From NCBI GenBank assembly GCA_002633005.1, contig NMRA01000015.1, forward strand, positions 1,663,671 through 1,727,670: 64,000 bases of DNA. Reading direction: 5' to 3'. This document shows, one piece after another, positions 1 to 12,398 of this stretch (its first letter is position 1; every line of letters starts with the position of its first letter). Below the pieces are notes generated by a model. It searched no databases, was not told the origin of the DNA, and worked only from the letters and a program-made list of their open reading frames with translations. Origin of the DNA: Phoronis australis (Eukaryota > Phoronida > Phoronidae). Both the position numbers and the translations under genes were made by a program.

Positions 1-2330
1 TTGAAAGGTCACTGGGAGCCAATATACAATAGCCATCTTAGTGCCCCGGTTGAGCCATTAGTTCATGCAAACACTACTTGATGACGAACCATGGCGCAAA
101 ATTCTACAATGTCGTTTTCATCTGTGAAAGGGAATAAAGGAAGCGGCATGGTGAACAGAGAATTGATAAAATGAGCGCTGTTGAAAAGCGAGTTGTAGTT
201 GGCATGTACAAAAGGAGAGATCAGAGATGTTCCCATCTAAAACTTCAGCATGCATTAAGAAAGCGTGTGTTGAAGGTGATCGCAAATCTGGCCGGCGTTC
301 TGCCGCCACAGGCTATAGAAAAACGTTGAACTTACACCAATGTATTTGTGTCTATTGAAATCCTACTGGCACCTGTTGTGCATTATAATCATTCTACTGT
401 TTGGCAAGGACGCCTTTCTTTTCTCCGGTGGAAGCATTCAGGACCGCATGATGGTTGTTTCCATCAGGTGATCGACTCGGCCATAGCCTTCTAAAATCAA
501 TTAGTGCACTAATCAGGGATTCAAATTTTCACTTTTAATTAAAGATACGCTTTCCACTTCATTATAGTTAAAAACTTCATAAAACGCGTTTTAGCGCAAG
601 TTAGTTCAGGACAAACTTTAGCACGAAATGATCATTCAACACAACCCCAAATATTTTTATACTGATATGAATTTATACGAATTTTACAGTTTAATTTATT
701 ATAATCGTGCACCACCACCCAAAATGGCCGTCGTAGCTAAATGACAGCTGACTCATGCATTGGGTACTAATTCACCTGCTGCCGTTTATAATGAAGTTTA
801 CGTGGAAACACTGCCCACTTAAAACAAAAATTTAAAACATAATAGTAAAATAAGACAAGTACAAATATGGCTGAAAAACACGAAATGCATATATTATAGT
901 GATATTCTTCGATTGACGAATCTCATGACGTGATCTAAAGTAGCGAATGTTAAGGAAGGAGCTTTTATTTTTAGAAGAAAAATTGCCGAGTTAAAATCAA
1001 TTTACGCAAACTTGTCAATAAGGTCTTACGTTAAAGATTCTTACTTGTTAAATGACAAGTTCAATTCTGCGAGTAAAAATGTTTTTAGTCTACTCGTGCA
1101 GTAGGTTTTGCCGTGCACTTAGGCCTTCTCTACGTCGGTGTGCGAACTTTGTTTCTGTACGTGCGTAATGATATTCGTGACTAAATCCTGGAAATTAAGG
1201 ATCACAAAGGGATTCCACAGTCCTAGTATTAGTAAGTGATTCCCGTTCGCCCAGTGTGGGGTGCCTTAGGATGTTAAGGTTAGGATAAGGTTTATCATTG
1301 AATGTTTTCTGGTGAACGATTCTGTTAGTGTCATTGCTGCTTCTGAAGTGTAGAATGATTGCCAACACTGAGTAAATATCAAAATTAATTGACTTTTGAT
1401 CACAAAACTTGCTTGTACCTCACAAAGTCAATAGCATCACCATTTAAATTGCTCACGTGATAGATATAGGCACCAACTTCCAAACTAACATTGTACGCAA
1501 TGATTTGAACGGACAATGTATTGCCCGCACTGCGTATTTGCACGCATATTGTCATGGTAACTTGATCACTTGGTTATTCTCCTCACAAAAAGCACATTTT
1601 ACGAAGCTTTTTGTGCTGTATACGTTTGCCAACACTGATGTTTTATAGTATTGAGGTACCCGCGTTCTCACGGCACGGATAACCAACGATGCCGCACTTC
1701 GTGTCATCATAGATGGTGTCATCGACAAATAGCGAAGTATAGATAAAGTTAAATCCGCCTTGTTTAGCTGACTAAAACACGAAAATAGATATTTTACTCC
1801 AGCTCTCTAAAAATTGGACTCATAACATTCTCTACCAGCCGTGATAGGATTTTCTTTCTATCACCAACAGAAATGTAGAATTCCATCAATGAGTCATTTC
1901 ACGCCTAACAATTAAACCTTTCTGGGGTTGGCAAACCCTAAAATTGCACAGCACCCATTTGAAGTCGCCTGTGGCCTGGGGCTGGTAAAGGAAGGGGAAA
2001 TCTATTATCGTAAGGCAAGTTATGGGACCGATTTTATCATGTTGTGAGTACAAGGCCAACTGAGCAAGGCACTATGAGCTTTAAATAAGACTGCATTATT
2101 TTTGGGCCGCGCCGGTGTAGTAGACTTGTCACAACATCTACATATGTGGGGTAGAGGCCAATTTTTATTTGCGTGAACCAATCGTAGGAAGCTCACCAAC
2201 GGTCCATGCACGAGTTTTGTCCCCTGGACTTGACTGGCAGCTTTCATCAAGGTTAATGCCGGAGTAGGGCGATCCCGGTAGGCTCAGTTCACAACGCCTG
2301 TAAAACTTCTGGTGAATCGACAACTATACA
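1..2330. other. Non-coding stretch, no gene recognised
   Basis: Only short open frames occur here and none resembles a known domain or has plausible splice sites around it. No clear internal repeat was noticed. It is probably intergenic DNA or very old transposon sequence lying upstream of the LINE relic. Confidence 0.5.
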
Positions 2331-3460
2331 CAATGAGAAAAGATATTCTCTGGACTATTAGTGATTGTAGGTTTTGCGAAGGCGTTTGACTCTGTATCCT
2401 GGAATTGTATTCCCAACGTGCTTATTTTTTATTTTGGAAATAGCTTTATTATGTGTATTTATTTCCTCAATACGGGATCTCGATTCTCCATGATCCAGAG
2501 AAATTTCGCTCCTGATTACTTTGAAATTGGTCGCATGTGCCGACAGGGGGGTCCAATTTCGCCATATTTGTTGATCATGTGTGTGGGGATTATAGGTATC
2601 TTATATAGGCAAAATCTTGAAATTAAAGGAATAGATGTAGGCACCTGATCTGACAGAATAATGCAATATGAAGATGTTGACGTTATTATACTCGATGCTT
2701 CGAGTGAATCTCTGAAAGTATCCTTGATCTACTTGATCAGTTCTACAAGTTTTCGGGCTTGACGCCCGGAATCTAGAGAAAACAGAATGCGTGTGGGTCT
2801 GAGCTTTGAATTACAGTGACAGACGCTTATGTCCCAAGAAGAACCTAAAATGGAGAAGAGAATATGTTGCAATAGTTACATTTAGTTTAGTCCTTTCTCG
2901 AGTGACTTCACTAAACTTAAGGAAATTCAAAATAGTATAAATTCTTTGAATATGAGAATCTAGGCAAATTAACGGCAGTGAAATCTTTTTTTATGGTTTC
3001 TAAACTTGTCATTTTATTTGTTTCTCTACTCTTCACCAGCTAAGGAAAATATTCATAGGATTGAAAAACTCTCATAATTTTATCTGGGGTAATAAAAATG
3101 ATTAAGACTTCTGTCTTGGTTGTTGTAAAATGAGCCATATTGAACCAATCACTAAATCACTGAAATCCTCATGGTTTTATAAAGATGTTTCTTCAACTAA
3201 TAACGACCTATGGCAAAACATTCTCTTTCCGAGTATTCCCTTAAATATCCACAGAAATACAAAAGCATACATAATATTTTCTGGAAAGAATTATTTAGTG
3301 TTGTCAATAAATTCCCCCAAACTTTCCCTGTGCAGCATGACAATATAACATATGAATCCTACTACAACCTGGAAAAAAATATTTACAACGATAAATTGGA
3401 TTTTGAGAGATTCCAGGCAAGGTGGTCTTTTTTTTGCCTAACTAGCTTTTAGAGGGTCCG
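2330..3460 (+). pseudogene. L1/Tx1-like LINE reverse-transcriptase relic
   Basis: This is a decayed fragment of a non-LTR retrotransposon polymerase. The open part at 2361-2648 reads like the RT palm region: 'FAKAFDSVSW' (family form DFEKAFDSV) and later 'CRQGGPISPYLLIM', matching the RQGDPISPYLF motif of L1-like LINEs. After a stop, the following frames still resemble the polymerase: a YADD-like position reads 'YEDVDVIIL' near 2668, and about 2920-3450 looks like the thumb and C-terminal region (for example 'KEIQNSINSLNMR' and 'SIHNIFWKELFSVVNKFP'). Several stops and frameshifts break it, so it is dead. The 5' part with the endonuclease is not recognisable. Family placement (L1/Tx1 group) is by motif style only. 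Confidence 0.75.
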
Positions 3461-4585
3461 ATAATGTTCGTAATTTGTTTGATGTACGCTTAACTAGATT
3501 TCATATTGCTGCACAACTATGTACTGGTTGGTTGAATTAATAAATGTTTCATCTAAAAAAAAAATAACATATGAATCCTTATGGTTCAATTCCATGTTGT
3601 TTGCAGGCAATAGATACTTGCATTATGAAAAATGGCATAACAATAATATTGTGCACATTTATAACTTTTAAGACTCACTGGGAAAGTTGATGACGTATTA
3701 ACAATTCTATAGATCTGATGACTTTTCCCCATGTTTCACATAATTTTAATGCTTGCGGAAAACATTACGTAAATTTATCTCAAACTGTTTCGTAACCTTC
3801 ATTCTTGTTTTTGTACTAGAAAAAAATGAAGTTAGTTTGCCAAACATCCAGCCAATACTTTCACGTATCTTACTTTCGCTAAATCCAGGAAAATTTGTTT
3901 ACAAATCTTTGCTTAACCAAAAAAAAAATAATAAAATTTGAAAAAATGGAACAGTTTTATAAACTTCTTGAGTGACGAGTGGCACCTGACGACAAGCCGA
4001 CAGCTGTGCAGTTAGCTCTACGAATGCTTTAAAACTGAAACGATTTCAAATTCGTTTGACACATAGAAAACTTAGCACTAACATTCTTTTCTTGAAGATT
4101 GGAGTTGTTATTTGACATATGTGCAATTTTGCGGGGAACAACCAAAGAAAGCTAGTCATCTATATTGGTCAAATGCGTGCAATCTTTTTGGTTCTGGTTC
4201 ATTGGATAAATCTAAAAGTTGATTTACCTTAACTTATGGTATTGAGGACGACATAACCGTCGGGAAATACAGAACCAAAACTTTTGGATTTAATAATAAA
4301 CTTAAGCAAGTACCACATACACCGCCAAATATTTGTCAAATGCTTTTCATGTTTTAATTTCTTAAAAAACAAAAATCTTTGAATATTAGAGTTGAGAAAA
4401 TTATTTTCATAAAAACTGTTAATTGCAAATTTTCAATTGTCTATAGACCCATAAAGTTCTTCTGTTGGTAGAAGACTGAAAATATAGTGGACACGAGTAC
4501 ATGTGTGACTGTGAAAGCAGATATCCAGCACTACCGTGTCTGTGTGCATTGTCTATGAGTATGATTTAATAAAAGATCCTGCTGG
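3460..4585. other. Non-coding stretch, AT-rich
   Basis: AT-rich sequence with A-runs and no supported gene. The A-rich stretches near 3554-3566 and 3920-3950 could be the 3' tail region of the preceding LINE relic, but this is inference. Confidence 0.4.
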
Positions 4586-4879
4586 TTTTTGAACTTGGAA
4601 TTCTGATTTATCTTAAGATCGCGTATGCGTGAACTTGGAATACACGAGGAAACTTGATAAAAATTTGAAATGCACTAAAATCAAGGCTGGTAAATGCTAA
4701 TAAAATAATGTAAATTGTAACCAACCTTTTTCAACTAGTATTGGCGATCTTGTTCACCAAGCAATTAATTTAATTCAAACAGTCGCATTCGATAAAGGAA
4801 AAAAATGGGTGATAATGACGCCACTGAACAAAAAATTCACCTAATTGCTTCAATATTCAATTCCAAGTTCACGTATACG
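4586..4879 (-). mobile_element. Non-autonomous TIR element, family M1, copy 1
   Basis: The left end carries 'GAACTTGGAATTCTGATTTA' followed by AAGATCGCGTATGCGTGAACTTGGAAT. The right end carries the inverted form ATTCCAAGTTCACGTATACGC. Three more copies of this family are in the window (54563-54959, 57721-58160, 59150-59585). This copy lacks the outer part of its right inverted repeat. The asymmetric interior runs in the same direction as the 59150 copy and opposite to the other two. There is no coding capacity, so it must depend on a transposase encoded elsewhere. Confidence 0.7.
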
Positions 4880-5338
4880 CACAGCACAGTCAACTAGTGA
4901 CATGGTAGAAAATTTAGTCGCTAGGTGGCGAATCATCGTTATTGCAGCGCCAGCTCGTGGTTGTGTTGAAGGAGCAGAAAATGGATTAAGAAAACCGAAA
5001 ACCTTCCAACACTTTTGACAGGGTTTTATGATGTCATCAAATAGTGGTAAGTACTACCATTTAACCACACCCTTCAAACCGTCTGTTTAGGGTCTAAAAA
5101 CAAAGCAAAATTTGTAGCACGACGCTCTGGCTCGCAGATTCCGGCTGGTGAACACTCACGAAGCAGGGTCTCGATGACATGCAGCGCTGCAGCGGCACTG
5201 GTTAGATAAAGCGGTCCCAGATTTTAAGAACCAGGCAATCACTGAATAACGGGCCCAGGTAACGCGGTCCTGTTCTTCGGTGTATGAAACTGGTTCTCTA
5301 CATCAGGGACCGCTATCTCCGACCAGTGCCCAAAATAC
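4880..5338. other. Non-coding stretch
   Basis: No gene, RNA or repeat recognised. Confidence 0.4.
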
Positions 5339-5580
5339 TGTTGTATTACTGCAAGTTCACAGCGAGGCCTCTACTGGCTCTAGAAGTACTCTCACACAGC
5401 TATATACTCAAGCTTCAGTAAAACCCAATCCAGGTGCCCTTCCCTGACAGCCTGATTGCCTGCTGAAAGACTGCCAGCAGGGTTCCTGCCAGCAGTATAA
5501 ATAAAAGAAACATCCGCGGAGCCATAAAACTGACAAATCACTAGACACCACAGAAAGGTGAAGGATCTTGACGATAACAG
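5339..5580. repeat. 240-bp dispersed repeat R1, copy A
   Basis: This segment begins TGTTGTATTACTGCA and ends near TTGACGATAACA. It recurs at 6552-6795 and, interrupted by an insertion, at 58620-59110. All copies keep AAGCTTCAGTAAAA and a CTGCTGAAAGACTGCC segment. The first two also have a TATAAATAAAAGA box. Copies A and B are direct repeats 970 bp apart. Ends of the form TG...CA plus a TATA box could mean a short LTR, but no clean target duplication was found. Confidence 0.75.
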
Positions 5581-6551
5581 CATTCCCCCCCTCCCTAAAA
5601 AAGTGTGGGGCCCACCTGGGAATCAACATCATTTGGCAGATACGAAAAACTTCCCAAAAATTTAACCATATCCCCCCTTACCAAAAATAAAGCCACTACT
5701 AAGTAGACCAAGAGTGTTAGAATAACAAGGACAGTTCCCCTGGAAGCAGAGAATAACGCACATATCAAAAATAATAAAAAGAGTTCAGAATTCCAGCACA
5801 TCCCTAACACATGAAATAAATCATAAAAAGAAAAGCTAGCAGGATCCCAACCCATCCCCCAGGGTGGGAGAGCAGTCACCTAAGGGAAAAAAGTTCTTGC
5901 TAAGGAGACTCCCCGGACTTGTAGCTGCAAAAGGGTCGGTATAGGACACGTGCATTTCTAGTGAAGTTCTCAAAATAAACCCTGCACTTCCATGATACAC
6001 GGATGCTACCCACATAGCCACTTGAATATTACATTTTTGACATGCTTCACCTTCAGGTGGAGGCCGACTGACACATTCCAACTGGAAGGGAACACCTTAG
6101 ACACAGACCTACCATGGATAGGTTCACAAAGAAATGTGACTGACCCTCCACTAAATGTAGGCCTCCTGGCAACTGGGACGGACATGGAAGTACCGCACCC
6201 AGGTTAACCACGCACTAGGGATAGATAATAAATAAGGGACTTGCAGGGAGAAAGTATTAGGTTAATGAAATGGTGTTCAATGACAACCAAAACACTGCCT
6301 AAGCCTAAACTCACCAACTACAAGGACGAAATAAATAAATAAATGCCCAAAACCCAAAGCATAAAAACCCAGTTAAACCACCAACCCCAACAGACCAAGA
6401 CACCACTTGGCCACCGTACCAGCAACGCGCTAGCACGATACAACTCCCCTATCCAACCGGACCTACGGAAAGTGCCCTGGTCAGGCAAAGGTTTTCAAAA
6501 AAAGTGGTTGAATACTCCTAGAAAAACCTAACCAGTGCTGACTACGCCAAT
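5581..6551. other. Interval between two direct R1 repeats
   Basis: These 970 bp lie between two R1 copies in the same orientation. They contain C-rich runs and AC-rich stretches but no open frame that resembles gag, pol or any other protein. If R1 is an LTR, this would be the interior of a tiny non-coding retrotransposon. No primer-binding site or polypurine tract is obvious, so that remains speculative. Confidence 0.4.
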
Positions 6552-6795
6552 TGTTGTATTACTGCAGGTTCACTAGCTAGGCCTCTAGAAGTACTCACCA
6601 GTTAAAACACAGCTGCTCAAGCTTCAGTAAAACCCAATCCAGGTGCCCTTCCCTGACAGCCTGATTGCCTGCTGAAAGACTGCCAGCAGCCTTCCGCCAG
6701 CACTATAAATAAAAGAAACATCCCAGGAACCATAAAACTGACAAATCACTAGACACCACAGAAAGGTAAAGGACGAATGATGTTGACGATACAAT
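6552..6795. repeat. 240-bp dispersed repeat R1, copy B
   Basis: This is a close direct copy of 5339-5580. It shares GCTCAAGCTTCAGTAAAACC, the TATAAATAAAAGA box and the CACTAGACACCACAGAAAGG end region. The boundaries are set by where similarity among the three copies stops. Confidence 0.75.
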
Positions 6796-7600
6796 ACAGC
6801 TTGTACCACTAGCACTGTGTGTTGAGCTCCGACATTGCACACTGCCAAGGTAGTTCTGCTTGTTACCTCAATATGTAGGGCTACAGGCCATCTGTGGTGC
6901 ATGCAAAGTCTGGGAGTCAAGTGACTCTCACCTTGCCCGTTACAGCTATTTAAGTGAAAAACAATCTAATAAACGTCAACCAGTTCTGATAATTTGTTGT
7001 GACGTGTTTGCAACCTTGTGAAAGAACAGTTGTTTGAAGAATCAACGGAAAAAGAAACTGGCCAATTAGGGACGCAATATTTCATGGTGCCGAAAATTGA
7101 CACATTAGATTGCACCACAATTTTAACAACAGAATAACGGTAGAATGCCAATTTTTCCAACATTAGTAAATAATTTAGTTTACTCACGGAAGAGTGCAGC
7201 TTTTAATGACACCAATTGTGTGTGAGATTTTATCGGCTCAAAGCTGTATATTTGGTATATAGCTTTGCGCCAAGGCTAGGTTTCGATTAGGCCTACTACT
7301 GGAACTAACATTTCAATCTCTGAATTACACCAAACAAAACTAGACAGTAGCATTGCCTCAACCCATGGGGCCACCAGATGTCAGTAGCTTTTTGACAAGT
7401 TATGCCTCATGTTGCTAGCAGAGGGACACCATTGTCTTGATCTGATTGATGTCTAAAGTTAACTTTTCCAAGCACAAACAAACATTCCATCAGTCAAACT
7501 ATTTATGTACTGTTGTTCGTTCAGTTACCCAAATTGGCCACTGATCATTTTTGTAATGCTTATGTCAGGGGATGTGATGTCGTGCTCTCTGACACGAGCA
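6796..7600. other. Non-coding stretch
   Basis: No gene or clear repeat recognised. Confidence 0.4.
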
Positions 7601-7840
7601 GTGTAAAAATGGAGATTTGCCAGTTTGGGAACTCTAGGAAAGACTGTTTGAAAAAAATTTGATTGCAGGAATATTTGTTCTAGCTGGAAATAGTTAAATA
7701 CATCAACACCCTCCTAAGGTGCTCATCTATGCGCAAAAAGGACTTATAACAACGTGATTCTGATGTTTCAATCATTGGTGAGGCATAATTTGCCAAAAAC
7801 CTTCCAGCATGTTGTAGCCCTATGGGAGATCCACTGTCCT
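7600..7840 (+). pseudogene. Degenerate coding-like repeat R2, copy 1
   Basis: The sequence is alignable to 53745-53985 and 54337-54530. Read on the + strand it gives pieces such as 'MEICQFGNSRKDCLKK', then 'LEIVKYINTLLRCSSMRKKD', then the DNA block TGAGGCATAATTTGCCAAAAAC, which is also found in copy 2. Stops and a frameshift break it. The protein family is not recognised. Copy 2 keeps an open frame of 77 codons and shows what the unbroken segment may look like. Confidence 0.55.
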
Positions 7841-9160
7841 TACTGATGCCAGTTGAGACGATAGTACTCTCTACACACAAAACATGGCTTAAGTTGTGTC
7901 CACACTAGGAGTTATCTTAGAATAAGTTTTACTAGAGCCTCTACTAGAGCAACATGGCCTCATTCAGCTGTTCAGTTGAGTTTCTACACTGCACTTTGTA
8001 CTACCTAAACTATGCAACAAATATGTCAATATGACACAAAAATGATGAGTCACCCCCCAGCATGACTTCATGTGGGTAACAAAGCAAGCACAGGTAAAAT
8101 TATAAATCGAATACGTTTGCTTGACATTAACCGCAAGCACGCAGCTAATTATTTTCGTCTTGTCAGTTGCTTTTCCGCTCTGTTACTGCTCCAAACCCTA
8201 AAATAAAAACTTCCAATTAGGTAATGAATTTAGCGTTTGGTTGATATTTGATTAGGTATATGTGAAATGCTTAAGAGGATTCTAAACCCTGTTTTGGTGA
8301 CTTCAACCAAGCCTTGTTCTGCCACCTAATGCACTACTGGCATACTACTTAACTTATAAAATCAGGATTCAACAAGAAGGGCATACTTTCTTGATAGGGT
8401 GTTATGGTACTTGGTGGGTGGTCTTTCCTTACAGTTGCCGTGCATCTCGCCTTAAGCCTTGGTCACGCTTGTCCGTTTATCAGACTTTCTAAGGAAGTAT
8501 CATATTTTGCTAGAAATATTTGAGAGTTGTCGTGGGTTACGTCAAGCATTACTTTGTTTCAGCGGACTAGATAGGGACATCATTTTTGATATCTGTTACT
8601 AGGGAAAAACTGGGTTTGGTATCCTTTTAGGTCTTAAAGTTCTCCATTATACAGACTTATTCATTTGTCTAAGTTAGTGATACGGAACTGGACTGGATGA
8701 GCTGGAACTGATGGTGATTTGAAAAAAATATTAAATACGCTATTTTGTAGTTAAATTCGCTCACTAATGTCATTGGCTCGATAATTGATCTGGAACTGGC
8801 ACACTGACTGTATGTACAAATAATATTGTCATTGCTTGACTTTGAATTTCCGATTTCGAGTGTGACGTACAGTCGAATGACACTTGTCTTAATATACTAG
8901 CTGTTCTTTGATTTTGGTGTACTAGTTCCTCTGTAATTGCTCTTCTGCAGCGCAGTAACATTGACCGACTCAGGTCTCACCCTAATATTATGTATCTGCG
9001 ACCACCGGTCCCATTTAACTAGCACAGCTTTCCTTGTTATCAATTTTTAGTTTCCTGCAAGATGTTTCTTTTCTTTGATTGTTAAATCAACTTGACTGGT
9101 TTTGAAGAAACTTGACATTGCAGTGTATGACATAGTCCAGTACCAATTGATTTTTGGATG
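7841..9160. other. Non-coding stretch
   Basis: No gene or clear repeat recognised. Confidence 0.4.
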
Positions 9161-9570
9161 GCTATTGTCGATTTCCATATGTCCACATTACATTTGTGGA
9201 TGAACGTTGCTGTCATCTTTTTCCGGCGTCCATACATGTCTCGTCCATCTGTTCAGCGTCTGCTGCTGTATCTCTTAAATAATTACGGCATCATTGTGAA
9301 ATGTGGCTGTCTTGTTTACTTGTGAATCTAATGATGGACCCAGTGGCAATCTTCATTGTTATTTACGTACATGTGCATGCGCCCTCTTGATAATTTTATA
9401 CCCCTAGTGATAAATGTTTGCAGCATTATCAATATCTTCCAGGACAGCATTTGCCAATCTTCTGATGACTAGCACTGCCCCTGATGACTCAAATGTTACA
9501 TCCATCCACAGGTGGCGCACCCTAGCTTGTGGAAATATTTGAAAAATGAGCTCCTTTTTATCTTTGCCAT
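9160..9570 (+). mobile_element. Dispersed repeat-unit element R3, partial copy
   Basis: The start 'CCATATGTCCACATTACATT', the GTCCATACATGTCTCGTCCATCTG block and the 'CAGGTGGCGCACCCTAG' block match, in the same order, the larger copies at 58505-60970 (+) and 23594-24720 (reverse). The family has a small hairpin-like end, then a (GTCC/GGAC)-rich block, then degenerate units of about 150 bp centred on GCCACTAG/CTAGTGGC. No protein is encoded. Confidence 0.6.
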
Positions 9571-12360
9571 TTTCAATGCAAGTGCTGGGTGCATATCAGC
9601 ATTGCTCTGGATTGAACTCTGTGATGAATTAGGTTATCTGTAAGATTATTCTTAAACAGTTTTTCAGTTCATAATGTTAAATAAAGGTCCCTTTGGAACC
9701 AAAAAGCCATACCTTGAGGGGAATTGTTTTTATTCCACAACAAAAGAGGGTGCATCTGGTGGTGAATCAAGTCCATGAAATGTTAATGAAACGGATGTAC
9801 ACAGAGAACCTCAAGGTGCGACTTTTCAGTTCCAAAGGGGATCTTTATTTAATATTACCATCATTTAAATTGAACCCTGGAATATTTTTTCACTTGATGT
9901 TCCTTTCTAAAACATACAAGATAGCCAAGTGTTCATTTGGCTGTAAACTAAATTTACCTTCACTATGTTAGGTGACATGCTTTAATTTAATGAATGAAAA
10001 GGGTGCAAAATCTCATTGGGAGATTTTGTTTGATTTCGTGTATTAGCAATAGGTGTCACTACCTCTGTTCTATCTTGTGTAAGGTACTGCAGTGTTTTGT
10101 ATAGGTGGCTAATGTTCTCTTGACCGGTTTGTGGGAAGTGCTGAAAACAAGTGTCAAACATTGGGAAGTTTTTGCTGACGTGGACATGTACTGGAATGTT
10201 TACAGGATGTGATTAACACATAACAAACATAAAAATGGGTGTTCTTTATCTTTCCCTTATATATACCATATTACACTAAGAAAGTGTCATGGTGCTAATG
10301 GATTGCACAATTATGCAATAAAAGCTTTCAATGAATGGAATTCTGTAGTTTTACAGATGTACTGAAAGAGGTCCTTCTGGTGTGACTGATTTATGTGTTG
10401 ATTGTGGAGGCTGCATTCTGCCTGCTTGTTGAGGTGGAGGACTATGATTTGAAATCTAGGCAGTGGATTTCTATTTATGACCTTTTGACAAAAAAGATGT
10501 GTGCTTTAAAAATGTCAGCTCATGTGGCAAACTCAGATTTCAGACTGATTGACATTTTTCACCCGGTGTTGAATGATTCATCACTTCCCGGTGTTCATTG
10601 ATAATTAATTTTTCCATTAATATTTCGCGATCCGGCAATACGAAGAGCATTTGTTCATTCTTACTTGTGTTAATCAATGCCAGTTGCACAAGGTTCTACT
10701 TCTCACAATGTGTTCATCAGTGAGCCTGTATTGATCACTTATTGTCACCTGTATCGGCCTACTCACCTGACCCAGTCTGGAGATAAACTAATGACAGCAT
10801 GTACTGCTCAACAGTCAGCCGTTTAGTCAGGTAACTATCACAATTTACACAGTTTGTTTATGTCATCTATAGAGGTCTATGCTCTACAAGGATATTTTTG
10901 ACTGTGGAATGTATTATGTGGATATGGTTATGGAATCGTTTGAACATTATCCTGCTGATAAACATGCAAAATTGTCACTGGGAAGAGGGGCTTGCGGCTG
11001 CTTTAAATGTCCTAATTGAATACAGCGATAATAAGCAGTCGTTAGTTACAACAGGTAGATTAAATCATCAAAGTACTGATAAACCCACCCTCCCATTTGT
11101 CCAAAAACTACTTTTGAGGGAGACCACTTATCATTGCATACAGCTGGCCTGAACTTGTTGCTTACTCAAGATTTTTATATGAGATGTTCAGAATAGACAT
11201 GGTGTCTGGCCTTGAGAATAACTGGTATAAATTGTCATTGCTGGTGAGCTGTCTCAATAAGTTTGCTTGTCACACCAGGTCATTTTATGTGCATAGTCAC
11301 TTCTTGTGTCTTTGGTTTAAAGCAATATTAAGCTGCAGTTCTTTCCAACTTCAACAATCACTTTTTGGCTGAGTAACAAGCTGGGACCAGTGTTCGTAGC
11401 AGTATGTGGCCTAAATCAAAGAAAGACACCTTTATAGATTCTTAACTGTGAAAGTAAATCTTGAATCATAGTGGTATGTGTTAAGCCGAGTGCTTCACAC
11501 TGTGGACGTTAAAAAATGAAATTGAAAATTCTCCTCGGCAAGGTCAATCTGTACATTAGGCCTAAGTTAAGAGTTTTTGTTGTTATGTAATTGTGATCAT
11601 CTTGGTCTTAATTGCCATTCATTTCCTCCTGACCTCCTCACATCAGCCATCTGTTATATTTTGTTGAACACTGTCTTCCATTGTTGGCCCTTCCTCATAT
11701 CAGGTCAGCATAGTATTCAACTGCTACAATGTTTATTGACACTTTCTTTATTTCTCATATCCACAGTGGATTGTCCAAACAATGCTATGTGTACATTTAG
11801 ATGAAAGTCTCTTATCCATTATAGTGGGTTGAGAGGTATAGGTAGTGTGCTAGAAGGTTATTACAGGCTTTTGTTATGAAAATAATGACACCATTGTCTT
11901 TTAACTGGGAGAGCTGAAGGTCACAGCCATGCTTATTTTTAGACTGTAACATGTTATTCATTTTGTGATGCAGCTGTGTTCATATTGCTGAGCAGTTGTG
12001 GTAAGATACTGACCTCTTGTGAAATTTCCCTTACTTTAATGTTAAGAAAAATTTATCCGGTGTTCAACATTTAACGCTGTCTTTAGTAGTACTTATTAAT
12101 AAGGGTTTTATATTCTCCCTGTTGCATATAATCTCACCCAGAGTCGCCACTGTTCACTCCACCCTCTCTGATGTATCAGCTCTTGTTATTCTCAGCTATC
12201 ACTTGATCCTGTCACCTGGCTTGTTTCTGTCCATAATTACTAGTACACCCACCTCCAGCAGTGTTAGGCAGTGTTATCTTTTGCCGAGGCCACTTCATAA
12301 GTGGTTGCTGGCCAGCTCACTCATGTTCACACATTATTGCTTTACTGTTTAGGTGAAGGC
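9571..12360. other. Region upstream of CLIC, no coding sequence seen
   Basis: Open frames here are short and unlike known proteins. A 5'-UTR exon and the promoter of the CLIC gene may lie here, because its coding exon is preceded by an acceptor-like CCTCCAG, but I could not place an exon. Confidence 0.4.
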
Positions 12361-12398
12361 CGTGAAGCCTGTTCTTGCAATCTGTTGAGTACCTCCAG

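Noticed and set aside
5595-6207. Several 70-94-codon open frames between the R1 repeats
   Set aside because: They overlap on both strands, show no motif, and lie in probable repeat DNA.
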